A stretch of 64,000 bases of DNA from Ciceribacter thiooxidans. Lineage in GTDB: Bacteria > Pseudomonadota > Alphaproteobacteria > Rhizobiales > Rhizobiaceae. Location: the NCBI RefSeq assembly GCF_014126615.1, contig NZ_CP059897.1, positions 1,178,001 to 1,242,000 on the forward strand. Direction: 5' to 3'. The translations under genes and the position numbers were made by a program. The notes beneath the pieces were generated by a model. That model saw nothing but the letters and a program-made list of their open reading frames with translations. It searched no databases and had not been told where the DNA came from. Below are positions 34,545 through 42,739 of the stretch, piece after piece. The stretch's first letter is position 1. Each line of letters begins with the position of its first letter.

Positions 34545-35486
34545 TTACTTCGTGTAGCTGCCCAGATTGTCGGCGGTGACGACCGTGACGCCGGTGTCGA
34601 CATCGGCCGGGCTCTTTTCCTCACCGGTGATCTGCGCCACCAGGTGTTCGACGGCGAGGCGTCCCATGGTAACCGGACGCTGAACCATGATGCCGTCGAT
34701 GAAGCCGTCCTTGACGCCCTTGACCGTATCCGGCAGGTCATCAAATGCGAACACCTTCAGCACGCCCTTGCGATCGGAGAACTCTTTCTCGGCAAGGACC
34801 TTGGCAACCGCGGGACCGCCAACCTGGCTCATGCCGAAAATGCCCTTCAGGTCCGGGTTGGCACGAAGCAGGGCTTCGGTCACCGAAACGCCGCGGGCAA
34901 GATCGTCCTCGGTACCTTCGGTCGCGGCGATGGTGATCTTCGGATAGGCTTCGAGCGCCTTCTTCACACCAGCAATGCGTTCGTTCAGGTTCGATGCGCC
35001 GAGCTGACCGGTGACGATCGCCACCTTGCCCTCGCCGCCGATGGCTTCCGCCATCGCCTTGCCCATGGTTTCGCCAGCGGCTTCATTGATCGTACCGATA
35101 TACATGCTGCGGCCGCTGTTGGCGCTGTCGCTGTCGAAGGTGAGAACAGCGATACCGGCATCGACTGCCTGCTTGATGATGCCCTCGACGGACTTGGGTT
35201 CGTTCACCGAAATCGCGATCCCGTCGACGTGCCGCGCGATCAGGTCCTCGATGATCTTGACCTGCGTCGAGCCCTGGGTGTTCTGCGGAACGACCCACTG
35301 ATACTGAACGCCGAGCTTGTCGGCCGCTTCCTTCGCACCGGTATTGCAGTCGTCGAAGAACGGCACAGCGACCTTCGGAACGACGGCGACGGTGATGTCG
35401 GCCTTATCCTTGGCAAAGGCTGCGCCCGTCGCCAGCAGCGACATCGTCAGGATAGCCGCACGAGCGGAATTGAAAAGTACACGCAT
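34545..35486 (-). CDS. Periplasmic sugar-binding protein of the ribose-type transporter
   Basis: A 313-residue RbsB-like binding protein. The signal peptide ends GAAFA. The mature protein has the type I periplasmic-binding fold (AVVPKVAVPFFDDCNTGAKEAADKLGV, DGIAISVNEPKS, GIFGMSQVGGPAVAKVL). It captures the substrate that the island catabolises, probably a four-carbon sugar acid or a sugar yielding one. The substrate cannot be told from sequence. Confidence 0.95.
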   Translation of the reverse strand: MRVLFNSARAAILTMSLLATGAAFAKDKADITVAVVPKVAVPFFDDCNTGAKEAADKLGVQYQWVVPQNTQGSTQVKIIEDLIARHVDGIAISVNEPKSVEGIIKQAVDAGIAVLTFDSDSANSGRSMYIGTINEAAGETMGKAMAEAIGGEGKVAIVTGQLGASNLNERIAGVKKALEAYPKITIAATEGTEDDLARGVSVTEALLRANPDLKGIFGMSQVGGPAVAKVLAEKEFSDRKGVLKVFAFDDLPDTVKGVKDGFIDGIMVQRPVTMGRLAVEHLVAQITGEEKSPADVDTGVTVVTADNLGSYTK

Positions 35487-35569
35487 GAAATCCTCCTCCT
35501 CAACAAGCTCTCCTCGAGCCTGGATTCTTGGTGTTGTTCTAGACTTTCGGTATGCTCATTCGTCTTCGA

Positions 35570-36580
35570 TCAGTTCTTTCCTCCCATTAGTCTGCTCCGC
35601 AGCACGTCCAGACTGACAGCGATCAGGATGACGCCGCCGGTGATGGCTTGTTGCGCGTAGGTATTGATGTTGAGCAGCACAACACCGTTGGCGATCACGC
35701 CCACGAGCGCCGCGCCGATAACCGCTCCCGTCACGCTCCCTGCCCCGCCGGCAAGACTCGCACCGCCGATCGCAGCGGCTGCGATGACGTCGAGTTCAGA
35801 TCCGAAGCCGGAAGCTGGCTCGGCGGAGAGATAGCGGGAGAAACCGATGACACCGGCCAATGCGGCAATCGTCGAAGAGAGCACGTAGACCGACAACTTG
35901 ATGCGGTCGACCTTGACCCCGCTCAGGCGCGCGGCATGCTCGTTTCCGCCGGTCGCATAAACATGCCGGCCGAAGCGGGTGCGGCGCATAATGACCGCAA
36001 AGACCAGCATCAGCAGAACCATGATGATGACCGGTACCGGCACAGGACCGAGATAGCCCTGGCCCAGCACGGCAAAACCTTCGGGCGTCTCGGGTGTCAC
36101 GGGGACGCCGCGCGTGATCATGTACATCAGCCCGCGCCCGATGCTGAGCGTTCCAAGGGTTGCGATGAACGGCGGCAGGCCGATGAAGGTGATGAGGAGT
36201 CCGTTGCAGAGACCGAACACCAGGCCGACGCCCAGGCCTGCGGCAACGCAGACCTCCGTTGGGTAGCCCGCAGAGAAACACAGAGCAGTCACGAGCGAGG
36301 CGAGCCCCATAGCCGATCCGACCGACAGGTCTATCCCTCCGGTGATGATCACCATGACCATCCCGATGCTCATGATCGCCGTCAGCGAGAAGGCGCGAAA
36401 CACACCCATCAGGTTGTTCGTCGTGAAGAAATAGGGCGTATAAAGACTGATCAGCACGCCTACCACGACGAGCGCAATCAGGACGTTGAACTCGCGGACC
36501 TGGAAAAGCTTCCCGGCTTCTGCGATCAGGCGCGAATGCAGCGATCCAGACGCGGTTTCATGCTGATCGGTCGCTAGCAT
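35570..36580 (-). CDS. Ribose-type ABC transporter permease
   Basis: A 336-residue RbsC-like membrane protein with eight to ten hydrophobic helices. The family block IITGGIDLSVGSAMGLASLVTAL and later AAAAIGGASLAGGAGSVTGAVIGA are conserved. It is the first gene of the leftward operon (permease, binding protein, ATPase, SDR, LacI); its promoter lies in 36581-36939. Confidence 0.96.
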   Translation of the reverse strand: MLATDQHETASGSLHSRLIAEAGKLFQVREFNVLIALVVVGVLISLYTPYFFTTNNLMGVFRAFSLTAIMSIGMVMVIITGGIDLSVGSAMGLASLVTALCFSAGYPTEVCVAAGLGVGLVFGLCNGLLITFIGLPPFIATLGTLSIGRGLMYMITRGVPVTPETPEGFAVLGQGYLGPVPVPVIIMVLLMLVFAVIMRRTRFGRHVYATGGNEHAARLSGVKVDRIKLSVYVLSSTIAALAGVIGFSRYLSAEPASGFGSELDVIAAAAIGGASLAGGAGSVTGAVIGAALVGVIANGVVLLNINTYAQQAITGGVILIAVSLDVLRSRLMGGKN

Positions 36581-36705
36581 TTTCTCATTCCTCCCAAAAT
36601 GTTGCTTCGGTGCACTGCCACCTGGACCGCGAGGGGCTCCTCAACCCGCCGGCCGTCCCTGCCCTCGATATCCGGTCGCAAATTGGCGGTCGAACGGCCG
36701 TCGAG

Positions 36706-36719
36706 TGGCAGCGCTGTCA
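36706..36719. promoter_or_regulatory. LacI-type operator copy 1
   Basis: TGGCAGCGCTGTCA, a near-perfect palindrome with a central CG-type core, 126 bases upstream of the permease start. It matches the other two copies at 36869 and 40626. Confidence 0.7.
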
Positions 36720-36762
36720 TTCTGTGTTTCAAGTCTGCGATCTTGTCAACCGGCTTTTTGCG

Positions 36763-36803
36763 ATTTGCGGATATTCGCATTTCATTTGCGGATTCCCGCA
36801 AAT
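36763..36803. promoter_or_regulatory. Two side-by-side 20-bp palindromes in the divergent promoter
   Basis: Copy one (36763-36782) reads ATTTGCGG-ATAT-TCGCATTT. Copy two (36784-36803) reads ATTTGCGG-ATTC-CCGCAAAT and is perfect in its 8-base arms. Centres are 21 bases apart, two helical turns, as for cooperative binding by a dimeric regulator. The site lies between the two LacI-type operators. The sequence differs from those, so a second regulator is implied; none is visible in the island. Confidence 0.6.
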
Positions 36804-36868
36804 CCGGCGCACTCTGGTGTGATGCCGCTTCTTTGGATGTTGCACTCAGTGGCGCAAGCATAATATGA

Positions 36869-36882
36869 TGGCAGCGCTACCA
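36869..36882. promoter_or_regulatory. LacI-type operator copy 2
   Basis: TGGCAGCGCTACCA, 57 bases upstream of the racemase-like gene start. It is identical to copy 1 in the first ten bases, with the same palindromic end. Confidence 0.72.
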
Positions 36883-36939
36883 TGTTGAATACCGTCAAAT
36901 CGCGACTTCACACGCGATTTCTAGCCGGAGAGCGCTCAC

Positions 36940-37641
36940 ATGCCCGACGTGACAAATACCGCGATGTCCATCGCCATGATTCACACAGTCGCGGGCCTCG
37001 TTCCGACGCTGGACGCACTTGCGCGGCGTGAACTGGCCGGTTGGGAGCCCTTCAACATTCTCGATGAAAGCCTGCTGAAGAATACGATCCGCGAGGGCAG
37101 CCTCTCGAAGACGACCATGCGACGCCTGGCGCAGTACGTCTGGTCGGCCGTCGATGGTGGCGCAGAGGCCGTTCTCGTCACCTGCTCCTCCCTCGGCCCA
37201 GCCGTTGATGCCGCACGTGCGCTGTGCCCAGTGCCGCTCTTCCGAATCGACACGGGCATGGCGCTGGAAGCGGTGTCGAAATCCTCACGAATCGGCGTTC
37301 TGGCGACTTTACCGACAACGCTCGCTCCGACGGGTGATATCATCAGGAGGGTCGCGGCAGATACCGGGCGGACCGGGTGCGGCGTCACGGAGGAGCTGTG
37401 CGAGGGCGCGTTCCAACGCCTGTCTGTCGGCGACAGGGAGGGACACGACGCCATGGTGGTGGACGGTTTCCGCCGGCTGGCGCCGAAGGTGGACCTGATC
37501 GTCCTCGCCCAGGCATCAATGGCGAACGCGCTCGCCCCTCTTGGCCCGGAGCCGGACGGCATACCCGTGCTTACAAGCCCGGAACTCGGCATGCAGCACG
37601 TCAGGAAGGAGCTGCTTTCGGCAGCTGCCCGCCGCGGGTGA
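36940..37641 (+). CDS. Aspartate/glutamate racemase superfamily protein
   Basis: A 233-residue protein of the Asp/Glu/hydantoin racemase fold. The first catalytic Cys region is present (AVLVTCSSLGPAVDAA). In the second half, where racemases carry the other Cys, it reads LIVLAQASMANAL with Ala, so two-base racemisation is unlikely; isomerase, decarboxylase-like or binding roles are possible. It is the first gene of the rightward unit with the aldo/keto reductase and is preceded by operator copy 2, so it probably acts in sugar-acid catabolism. Confidence 0.82.
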   Translation: MPDVTNTAMSIAMIHTVAGLVPTLDALARRELAGWEPFNILDESLLKNTIREGSLSKTTMRRLAQYVWSAVDGGAEAVLVTCSSLGPAVDAARALCPVPLFRIDTGMALEAVSKSSRIGVLATLPTTLAPTGDIIRRVAADTGRTGCGVTEELCEGAFQRLSVGDREGHDAMVVDGFRRLAPKVDLIVLAQASMANALAPLGPEPDGIPVLTSPELGMQHVRKELLSAAARRG

Positions 37642-37724
37642 AATGGCCGATAACCGAGTACCAAGACGATAACATCAACGCTGTCGGGCATCCTTCCCGA
37701 CAGGAATGATCCAGGGAGTAACGC

Positions 37725-38786
37725 ATGGAATACCGACAACTCGGTCGCTCGGGTCTCAAGATCTCGGCGGTGAGCATGGGCACCTTCTCGTTCGGCGGCC
37801 AGGGCGATTTCGCCATGGTCGCAAGCCAGGGCGTCAAGGAGGCGCAACGACTGGTCGACACTTGTATCGACGGCGGCATCAATCTCTTCGATACCGCCAA
37901 TATGTACTCCATGGGACGATCCGAGGAGATTCTCGGGGAGGTCCTCGAAGGTCGCCGCGACAAGCTTCTCATTTCCAGCAAGGCGAGAATGCGGATCGGA
38001 GACGGCCCCAACGACGAGGGCGTTTCGCGCTATCACCTCATCCGCGAATGCGAGCGGAGCCTGAAGCGCCTGCGAACCGACCATATCGACATCTATTTCA
38101 TGCACGAATGGGACGGACTTACCCCGGCCGAAGAAATGCTCGCGGCTCTCGATACCTTGGTTGCACAGGGCAAAGTCCGCTACGTCGGCTGCTCGAACTA
38201 TTCCGGCTGGCACATCATGAAGGCGCTGGCTGCTGCGGACCTTAAGAGCTATCCGCGCTTCGTCGCGCAGCAGATCCATTACACGCTGGAGGCTAGGGAG
38301 GCAGAGTACGAACTACTGCCGATCTCCGTGGATCAGGGCCTCGGCGTCATGGTCTGGAGTCCGCTTGCCGCCGGGTTGCTGTCGGGTGCGTTCCGCCGCG
38401 ATCGCAAGCCGGCAGATTCGCGTCAGGCCGCCGGCTGGAGTGAGCCTCCCATCCGCGACGAGAGCCGTCTGTGGGACATCGTCGACGTTCTGGTCGAAAT
38501 CGCCGAGGCAAGAGACGCCACGCCGGCTCAGGTCGCACTGGCCTGGACGCTTTCGCGACCGGCCATTGCCTCCGTCGTCGTCGGCGGACTGACCGAACAG
38601 CACTTTAGGGACAATATTGCTGCTGTCGACCTGGAGCTGAGCATAAAGGAACTGGAACGACTGAACGCGGTCAGCCGTGCGCCTTACATCTATCCCTACT
38701 GGCACCAGCACAACTTTGCCAGGGAACGCTTCTGCGCAGGCGATTGGGCGCTACATCAGAGCTATGAGGATCTTGGAAAGATCTGA
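37725..38786 (+). CDS. Aldo/keto reductase
   Basis: A 353-residue NAD(P)H-dependent oxidoreductase of the AKR superfamily. The catalytic set is visible: Asp and Tyr in FDTANMYSMGRSEE, Lys in LISSKARMR, His in YFMHEWDG. The cofactor loop near the C-terminus (ASVVVGGLTEQHFRDNI) is normal. It is co-oriented with the racemase-like gene, 83 bases downstream. It may oxidise or reduce an aldose or keto acid on the way into the tetronate pathway; the substrate is unknown. Confidence 0.92.
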   Translation: MEYRQLGRSGLKISAVSMGTFSFGGQGDFAMVASQGVKEAQRLVDTCIDGGINLFDTANMYSMGRSEEILGEVLEGRRDKLLISSKARMRIGDGPNDEGVSRYHLIRECERSLKRLRTDHIDIYFMHEWDGLTPAEEMLAALDTLVAQGKVRYVGCSNYSGWHIMKALAAADLKSYPRFVAQQIHYTLEAREAEYELLPISVDQGLGVMVWSPLAAGLLSGAFRRDRKPADSRQAAGWSEPPIRDESRLWDIVDVLVEIAEARDATPAQVALAWTLSRPAIASVVVGGLTEQHFRDNIAAVDLELSIKELERLNAVSRAPYIYPYWHQHNFARERFCAGDWALHQSYEDLGKI

Positions 38787-38794
38787 CGAAGGTA

Positions 38795-38813
38795 GGCGGG
38801 TCCCGGACCCGCC
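38795..38813. terminator. Hairpin between convergent genes
   Basis: Nine-base arms GGCGGGTCC/GGACCCGCC around a single C, 9 bases after the aldo/keto reductase stop and facing the otnI stop at 38854. Probably a bidirectional terminator; no T run. Confidence 0.5.
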
Positions 38814-38853
38814 GCCCGCCCCCCGCGGAATTTGCCTTGAAAGCCCGGGCGGA

Positions 38854-39627
38854 TCAGCCGGCGAAGGTCTTCAGCCAGCCCAGTCCGGCGACAGTGTCGC
38901 CCGCCGGGCGATACTCGCAGCCGACGTAGCCAGCATAACCGAGGGCATCGAGCTCCCGCAGGACCCGGAAATCGTCGAGTTCCCCGGTCCCCGGTTCGTT
39001 GCGCGCCGGCACCGATGCGACCTGGATGTGGCCGATGATCGGCATCATTTCGCGCAGCCCATGGATCACGTCGCCATGGATGATCTGGCGATGATAAATG
39101 TCAAACTGGAGCTTGAGATTAGGACGCCCCATATCGGCAATCAGGTCCGCGGCGAAATTGAAATTATTGAGAAAATAGCCTGGCATATCGCGTGGATTGA
39201 TCGGCTCGATTAGCACGTCGAGCCCCGCCTCCCCGGCCTTGTCGCAGGCGAGCGCCAAGGAGGCGCGGTACGTGGCACGGGCCTTGGCATCCGAACGATC
39301 GGCGAGCCCGCTCATCACATGCAGCCGCCCGACACCGGTCGCGCGCGCATAGCGCAATGCCGTCTCCACGGATTGGCGGAACTCCCCTTCCCTCCCTGGC
39401 AGCGCAGCCAGCCCGCGTTCACCGCGTGCCCAATCACCAGGCGGGAGATTGAACAACGCCTGGGTCAGGCTGGCGGCGTCCAGCCGCGAGCGGATGACGT
39501 CCGGCTCGAAGTCGTAGGGAAACAGGAACTCAACCGCCTCGAAACCGGCGGCGGATGCAGCCGCGAGCCGATCGAGGAAATCGACCTCGTTGAACATCAT
39601 GGTCAGATTTGCAGCGAAGCGCGGCAT
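38854..39627 (-). CDS. otnI: 2-oxo-tetronate isomerase (OtnI/Hyi family)
   Basis: A 257-residue TIM-barrel isomerase of the hydroxypyruvate isomerase family. Family blocks include MPRFAANLTMMFNEVDFLDRL, AGFEAVEFLFPYDF, VLIEPINPRDMPGYFLNN, LKLQFDIYHRQIIHGD and GYVGCEYRPAGDT, which hold the metal ligands (Glu, Asp, His, Glu). In tetronate catabolism OtnI converts 2-oxo-tetronate to 3-oxo-tetronate. Placement beside ltnD and otnK supports this over plain hydroxypyruvate isomerase. ATG 39627 has GGGAGG upstream. Confidence 0.9.
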   Translation of the reverse strand: MPRFAANLTMMFNEVDFLDRLAAASAAGFEAVEFLFPYDFEPDVIRSRLDAASLTQALFNLPPGDWARGERGLAALPGREGEFRQSVETALRYARATGVGRLHVMSGLADRSDAKARATYRASLALACDKAGEAGLDVLIEPINPRDMPGYFLNNFNFAADLIADMGRPNLKLQFDIYHRQIIHGDVIHGLREMMPIIGHIQVASVPARNEPGTGELDDFRVLRELDALGYAGYVGCEYRPAGDTVAGLGWLKTFAG

Positions 39628-39629
39628 GA

Positions 39630-40550
39630 TCACTGCCTCCCAGGCGCTTCGGGCAGTTCCAGTCCGGAGACCTGCGCCAGAAGGCGGGCAACCGAGGCGT
39701 CGTCATCACGTCCCATGCCGGCCGCCGATGTCATGATGAACATCTGCAGAGCCGTCGAGGCGATCGACAGTGGAAACTTCAGGTCTCGCCCGATATCGGA
39801 AACGATCCCGAGATCCTTCGTGAAGATATCGATCGCGCTCCGCGGCGCGTAATCGCCCTCAAGAATATGCGGCACGCGGTTTTCGAACATCCAGGAGTTC
39901 CCGGCAGATGCTGTGATGACCTCGTAGACCTTGTCTATGTCGAGCCCCAAAGCCTTCGCGAAGGTAATGGCCTCGCATGCAGCCGCAATGTGAACACCGG
40001 CCAGTAACTGATTGACAATCTTGAACGAAGCGCCGATCCCCGCCCGGTCTCCCAGCTCGTAGACCTTCTGCGCGATGGCATCGAGTACGGGGCGGACCTT
40101 GTCGAAGGCCGCCGGTCGGCCCGACGCCATAATCGTCAGCTGGCCCGCGGCGGCCTTGCCGGCGCCGCCGCTGATCGGTGCGTCGATATAATCGAGCCCT
40201 TGCGCCTGCACTCGCTCTTCGAAACCGCGAGCGAGATCCGGGCCCATTGTCGCAAAGGAAAGGACGACACCCCCCTTCGCCATGACCTCGACCACGCCGC
40301 ATTCGCCGAAGAGGACAGTCTCCGTCTGCGCGGCATTCACGACCACGGTGATGACGACATCCGCGTCTTGTGCCGCATCGGCAGGATTGGCGATCGCTCT
40401 GCCTCCGGCCGAGACAAACCGCGCCATCGCGTCCTCGCTGACGTCACAGCCGGTTGTTTCGAAGCCGGCGCGCAACAGCGACGTGGCGACCCCCATGCCC
40501 ATGGACCCCAGTCCGACGACGCAGACTTTCAAACCCGTTTGATTGCTCAT
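39630..40550 (-). CDS. ltnD: L-threonate dehydrogenase (LtnD-like)
   Basis: A 306-residue beta-hydroxyacid dehydrogenase. The NAD-binding motif is VVGLGSMGMGVA, the substrate motif DAPISGGAGKAAAGQL is intact, and the catalytic Lys is in GASFKIVNQLLAGVH. LtnD oxidises L-threonate to 2-oxo-tetronate, the substrate of the OtnI encoded just downstream (a 3-base gap between this stop and the otnI start). The exact substrate of this family needs context; here the context fits well. Confidence 0.88.
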   Translation of the reverse strand: MSNQTGLKVCVVGLGSMGMGVATSLLRAGFETTGCDVSEDAMARFVSAGGRAIANPADAAQDADVVITVVVNAAQTETVLFGECGVVEVMAKGGVVLSFATMGPDLARGFEERVQAQGLDYIDAPISGGAGKAAAGQLTIMASGRPAAFDKVRPVLDAIAQKVYELGDRAGIGASFKIVNQLLAGVHIAAACEAITFAKALGLDIDKVYEVITASAGNSWMFENRVPHILEGDYAPRSAIDIFTKDLGIVSDIGRDLKFPLSIASTALQMFIMTSAAGMGRDDDASVARLLAQVSGLELPEAPGRQ

Positions 40551-40625
40551 CTATGAAAACACCTTCTGATCCGTCGTCTTTCTGCCGCTCCGCGGACGCT
40601 TGCTTTTCCTCTCGTGGAAAAGTAA

Positions 40626-40639
40626 TGATAGCGTTGCCA
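40626..40639. promoter_or_regulatory. LacI-type operator copy 3
   Basis: TGATAGCGTTGCCA, which on the other strand reads TGGCAACGCTATCA, matching copies 1 and 2. It lies in the 218-base divergent promoter between ltnD and otnK. Confidence 0.7.
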
Positions 40640-40768
40640 CAACATGGTTAGCCCATCTGCGAATTCCATTGCAAGCCCTTATTTTCGGCAGAAGATCAAC
40701 GGCTTCGATGTGTTTCCGGAGGGTCGGCTCACGGCCGCGCGGTCGTGGCCATATCTGGGAGGAAGAAT

Positions 40769-42052
40769 GTGCTGATTGGCGCTGTTGCCGACGACATCAC
40801 CGGGGCCACCGATCTGTGCCTCATGCTCTCTCGGGAGGGCATGCGCACGATTCAGGTGATCGGCGTACCCACCGGGGAAGTCGCGTTTTCCGATGCGGAC
40901 GCCGTCGTCGTCGCGCTGAAGTCACGCACGATACCTGCTGCCGAGGCAGTCGAAATGTCGTGCGCCTCCGCCCGCGTGCTTCTGGCCGCCGGAGCCGAAC
41001 AGCTCATCTTCAAATACTGCTCGACATTCGATTCGACGGACGCCGGGAACATAGGTCCCGTCGCTGAGGCGTTGCAGGATCTGACCGGCGCGCCGGTGAC
41101 GATCGCCTGTCCGTCCTTTCCCGCCGCCGGGCGCACCGTCTACAAGGGACACCTCTTCGTCGGCGACAGGCTGCTCTCGGAAAGCCCGCTCAAGGATCAT
41201 CCGCTGACCCCGATGCGCGACCCGGACCTCGTCCGCGTGCTGCAGCGGCAATGCCGCCGACCGGTGGGTCTCGTGCAAGCGGAGACCGTTGCGAAAGGGT
41301 CGAACGCCGTGAAGGCCGCCTTTGCCGAACAATACGCAGCCGGCAGGCGCATACTGATCGTCGACACGTTGAGCGACGCCGATCTCAGGACCATCGGCAA
41401 GGCCTGCGCCGGGATGAAGCTCGTGACGGGCGGCTCCGGTGTCGCAATGGGATTGCCGGAGAACTTCAGGCAGTCGCGAGGTTTCGTGCCGCCACCAAGA
41501 AAGGCGAGGATGGCGGCGCCGGCCGGCCGCGCGGCTATTCTCGCCGGCTCCTGCTCGGCGGCGACACGGGGCCAGATCGAGGCGGCGAAGGCCGCCGGAC
41601 GGCGCGTGCTGCGGCTCGACATCGCCGCGGTTGCGGATGGGCGACAGACGGGGGCCGATCTCGCCCAATGGGCGATCAACACGCCGGCCGATCTGCCGCC
41701 GCTGATCTACTCCAGCGCCGGCCCCGACGAACTCGCCGGAATTCAGGCGCAGATGGGGCGCCACGAGTCGGGCGCCCTGGTGGAAAGGACACTGGCGGAT
41801 GTCGCACGCCGCCTCGCCGACGCCGGTTTCTCCCGCTTTCTCATTGCCGGTGGGGAAACGTCCGGTGCAATCGTCGAGGCCCTCGGCGTGAAGGTCCTGC
41901 TGATCGGCCCGGAGATCGACCCGGGCGTGCCGTGGACGCGCAGCATTTCAGGTCCAGACCTCGCGCTGGCACTCAAATCGGGAAATTTCGGCGCGCCGGA
42001 CTTCTTCCTGAAAGCCTGGGATCTGCTTGAACTGGAGACCGCCGATGCATGA
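40769..42052 (+). CDS. otnK: 3-oxo-tetronate kinase OtnK (DUF1537 family)
   Basis: A 427-residue four-carbon acid-sugar kinase. The N-terminal block LIGAVADDITGATDLCLMLSREGM and the substrate Asp region FKYCSTFDSTDAGNIGPVAEAL match the family. The C-terminal nucleotide site has FLIAGGETSGAIVEALGV. It phosphorylates 3-oxo-tetronate at C4 with ATP. GTG 40769 is chosen because GGGAGGAA lies just upstream; a longer GTG start at 40745 is less likely. It overlaps otnC by 8 bases. Confidence 0.95.
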   Translation: MLIGAVADDITGATDLCLMLSREGMRTIQVIGVPTGEVAFSDADAVVVALKSRTIPAAEAVEMSCASARVLLAAGAEQLIFKYCSTFDSTDAGNIGPVAEALQDLTGAPVTIACPSFPAAGRTVYKGHLFVGDRLLSESPLKDHPLTPMRDPDLVRVLQRQCRRPVGLVQAETVAKGSNAVKAAFAEQYAAGRRILIVDTLSDADLRTIGKACAGMKLVTGGSGVAMGLPENFRQSRGFVPPPRKARMAAPAGRAAILAGSCSAATRGQIEAAKAAGRRVLRLDIAAVADGRQTGADLAQWAINTPADLPPLIYSSAGPDELAGIQAQMGRHESGALVERTLADVARRLADAGFSRFLIAGGETSGAIVEALGVKVLLIGPEIDPGVPWTRSISGPDLALALKSGNFGAPDFFLKAWDLLELETADA

Positions 42053-42686
42053 TCTGAACCGTCTGCGCGACGAGGTGTGCCGGGTCGGGCAGTCGCTGTT
42101 CCAAAGGGGGCTGACCTCCGGGTCGACGGGCAATATCTCGGTCCGAACGCCCGACGGCGGCTGGCTGATGACCCCGACCAATGCCTCGCTCGGAAACCTC
42201 GATCCGTCACGCCTGTCGCTGTTCGACGCCGAAGGCCGCTTCGTCGACGGAGACGCGCCGACAAAGGAATCATTTCTGCACTTTTCGATGTACGGCGAAC
42301 GCCCTGATGCCGGTGCGGTCGTGCATCTCCATTCGACCCATTCGACGGCCGTCAGCATCATGGCTGACGTCGATCCTGAGGACGTACTGCCGGCACTGAC
42401 CGCCTATTACGTCATGCGCGTCGGCCGCTTGCCACTCGTTCCCTATTACGCGCCTGGCGACCAGGCACTCGCCGAGGCGGTGCGCAGCCTCGCCAGCCGA
42501 CACCACGCAATGTTGCTCGCCAATCACGGACCGGTCGTCGCCGGCACGAGTCTCGCCAATGCGCAGTATGCAACGGAGGAACTCGAGGAGACGGCCAAGC
42601 TCTTCCTCATGCTGCAGAACCACGCCAAGCGCGTTCTGACGCCCGAACAGGTCGCAGATCTGCGCCGACGCTTCGCCCTTCCATGA
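42045..42686 (+). CDS. otnC: 3-oxo-tetronate 4-phosphate decarboxylase OtnC (class II aldolase family)
   Basis: A 213-residue zinc aldolase-fold enzyme. TSGSTGNISVRTPDGGWLMTPTN and AVVHLHSTHSTAVS hold the metal-binding His pair, and MLLANHGPVVAG the third His. OtnC decarboxylates 3-oxo-tetronate 4-phosphate to dihydroxyacetone phosphate, which enters glycolysis. The start overlaps otnK, so the two enzymes are coupled. Confidence 0.94.
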   Translation: MHDLNRLRDEVCRVGQSLFQRGLTSGSTGNISVRTPDGGWLMTPTNASLGNLDPSRLSLFDAEGRFVDGDAPTKESFLHFSMYGERPDAGAVVHLHSTHSTAVSIMADVDPEDVLPALTAYYVMRVGRLPLVPYYAPGDQALAEAVRSLASRHHAMLLANHGPVVAGTSLANAQYATEELEETAKLFLMLQNHAKRVLTPEQVADLRRRFALP

Positions 42687-42739
42687 CCGGTTCGGGCGAT
42701 CAACAGACACAATTTTCCATACATTCGCAGGAGAAAACT

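Noticed and set aside
36574..36861. Short minus-strand open frame in the divergent promoter
   Set aside because: It lies across operators and palindromes, and no family feature is seen.
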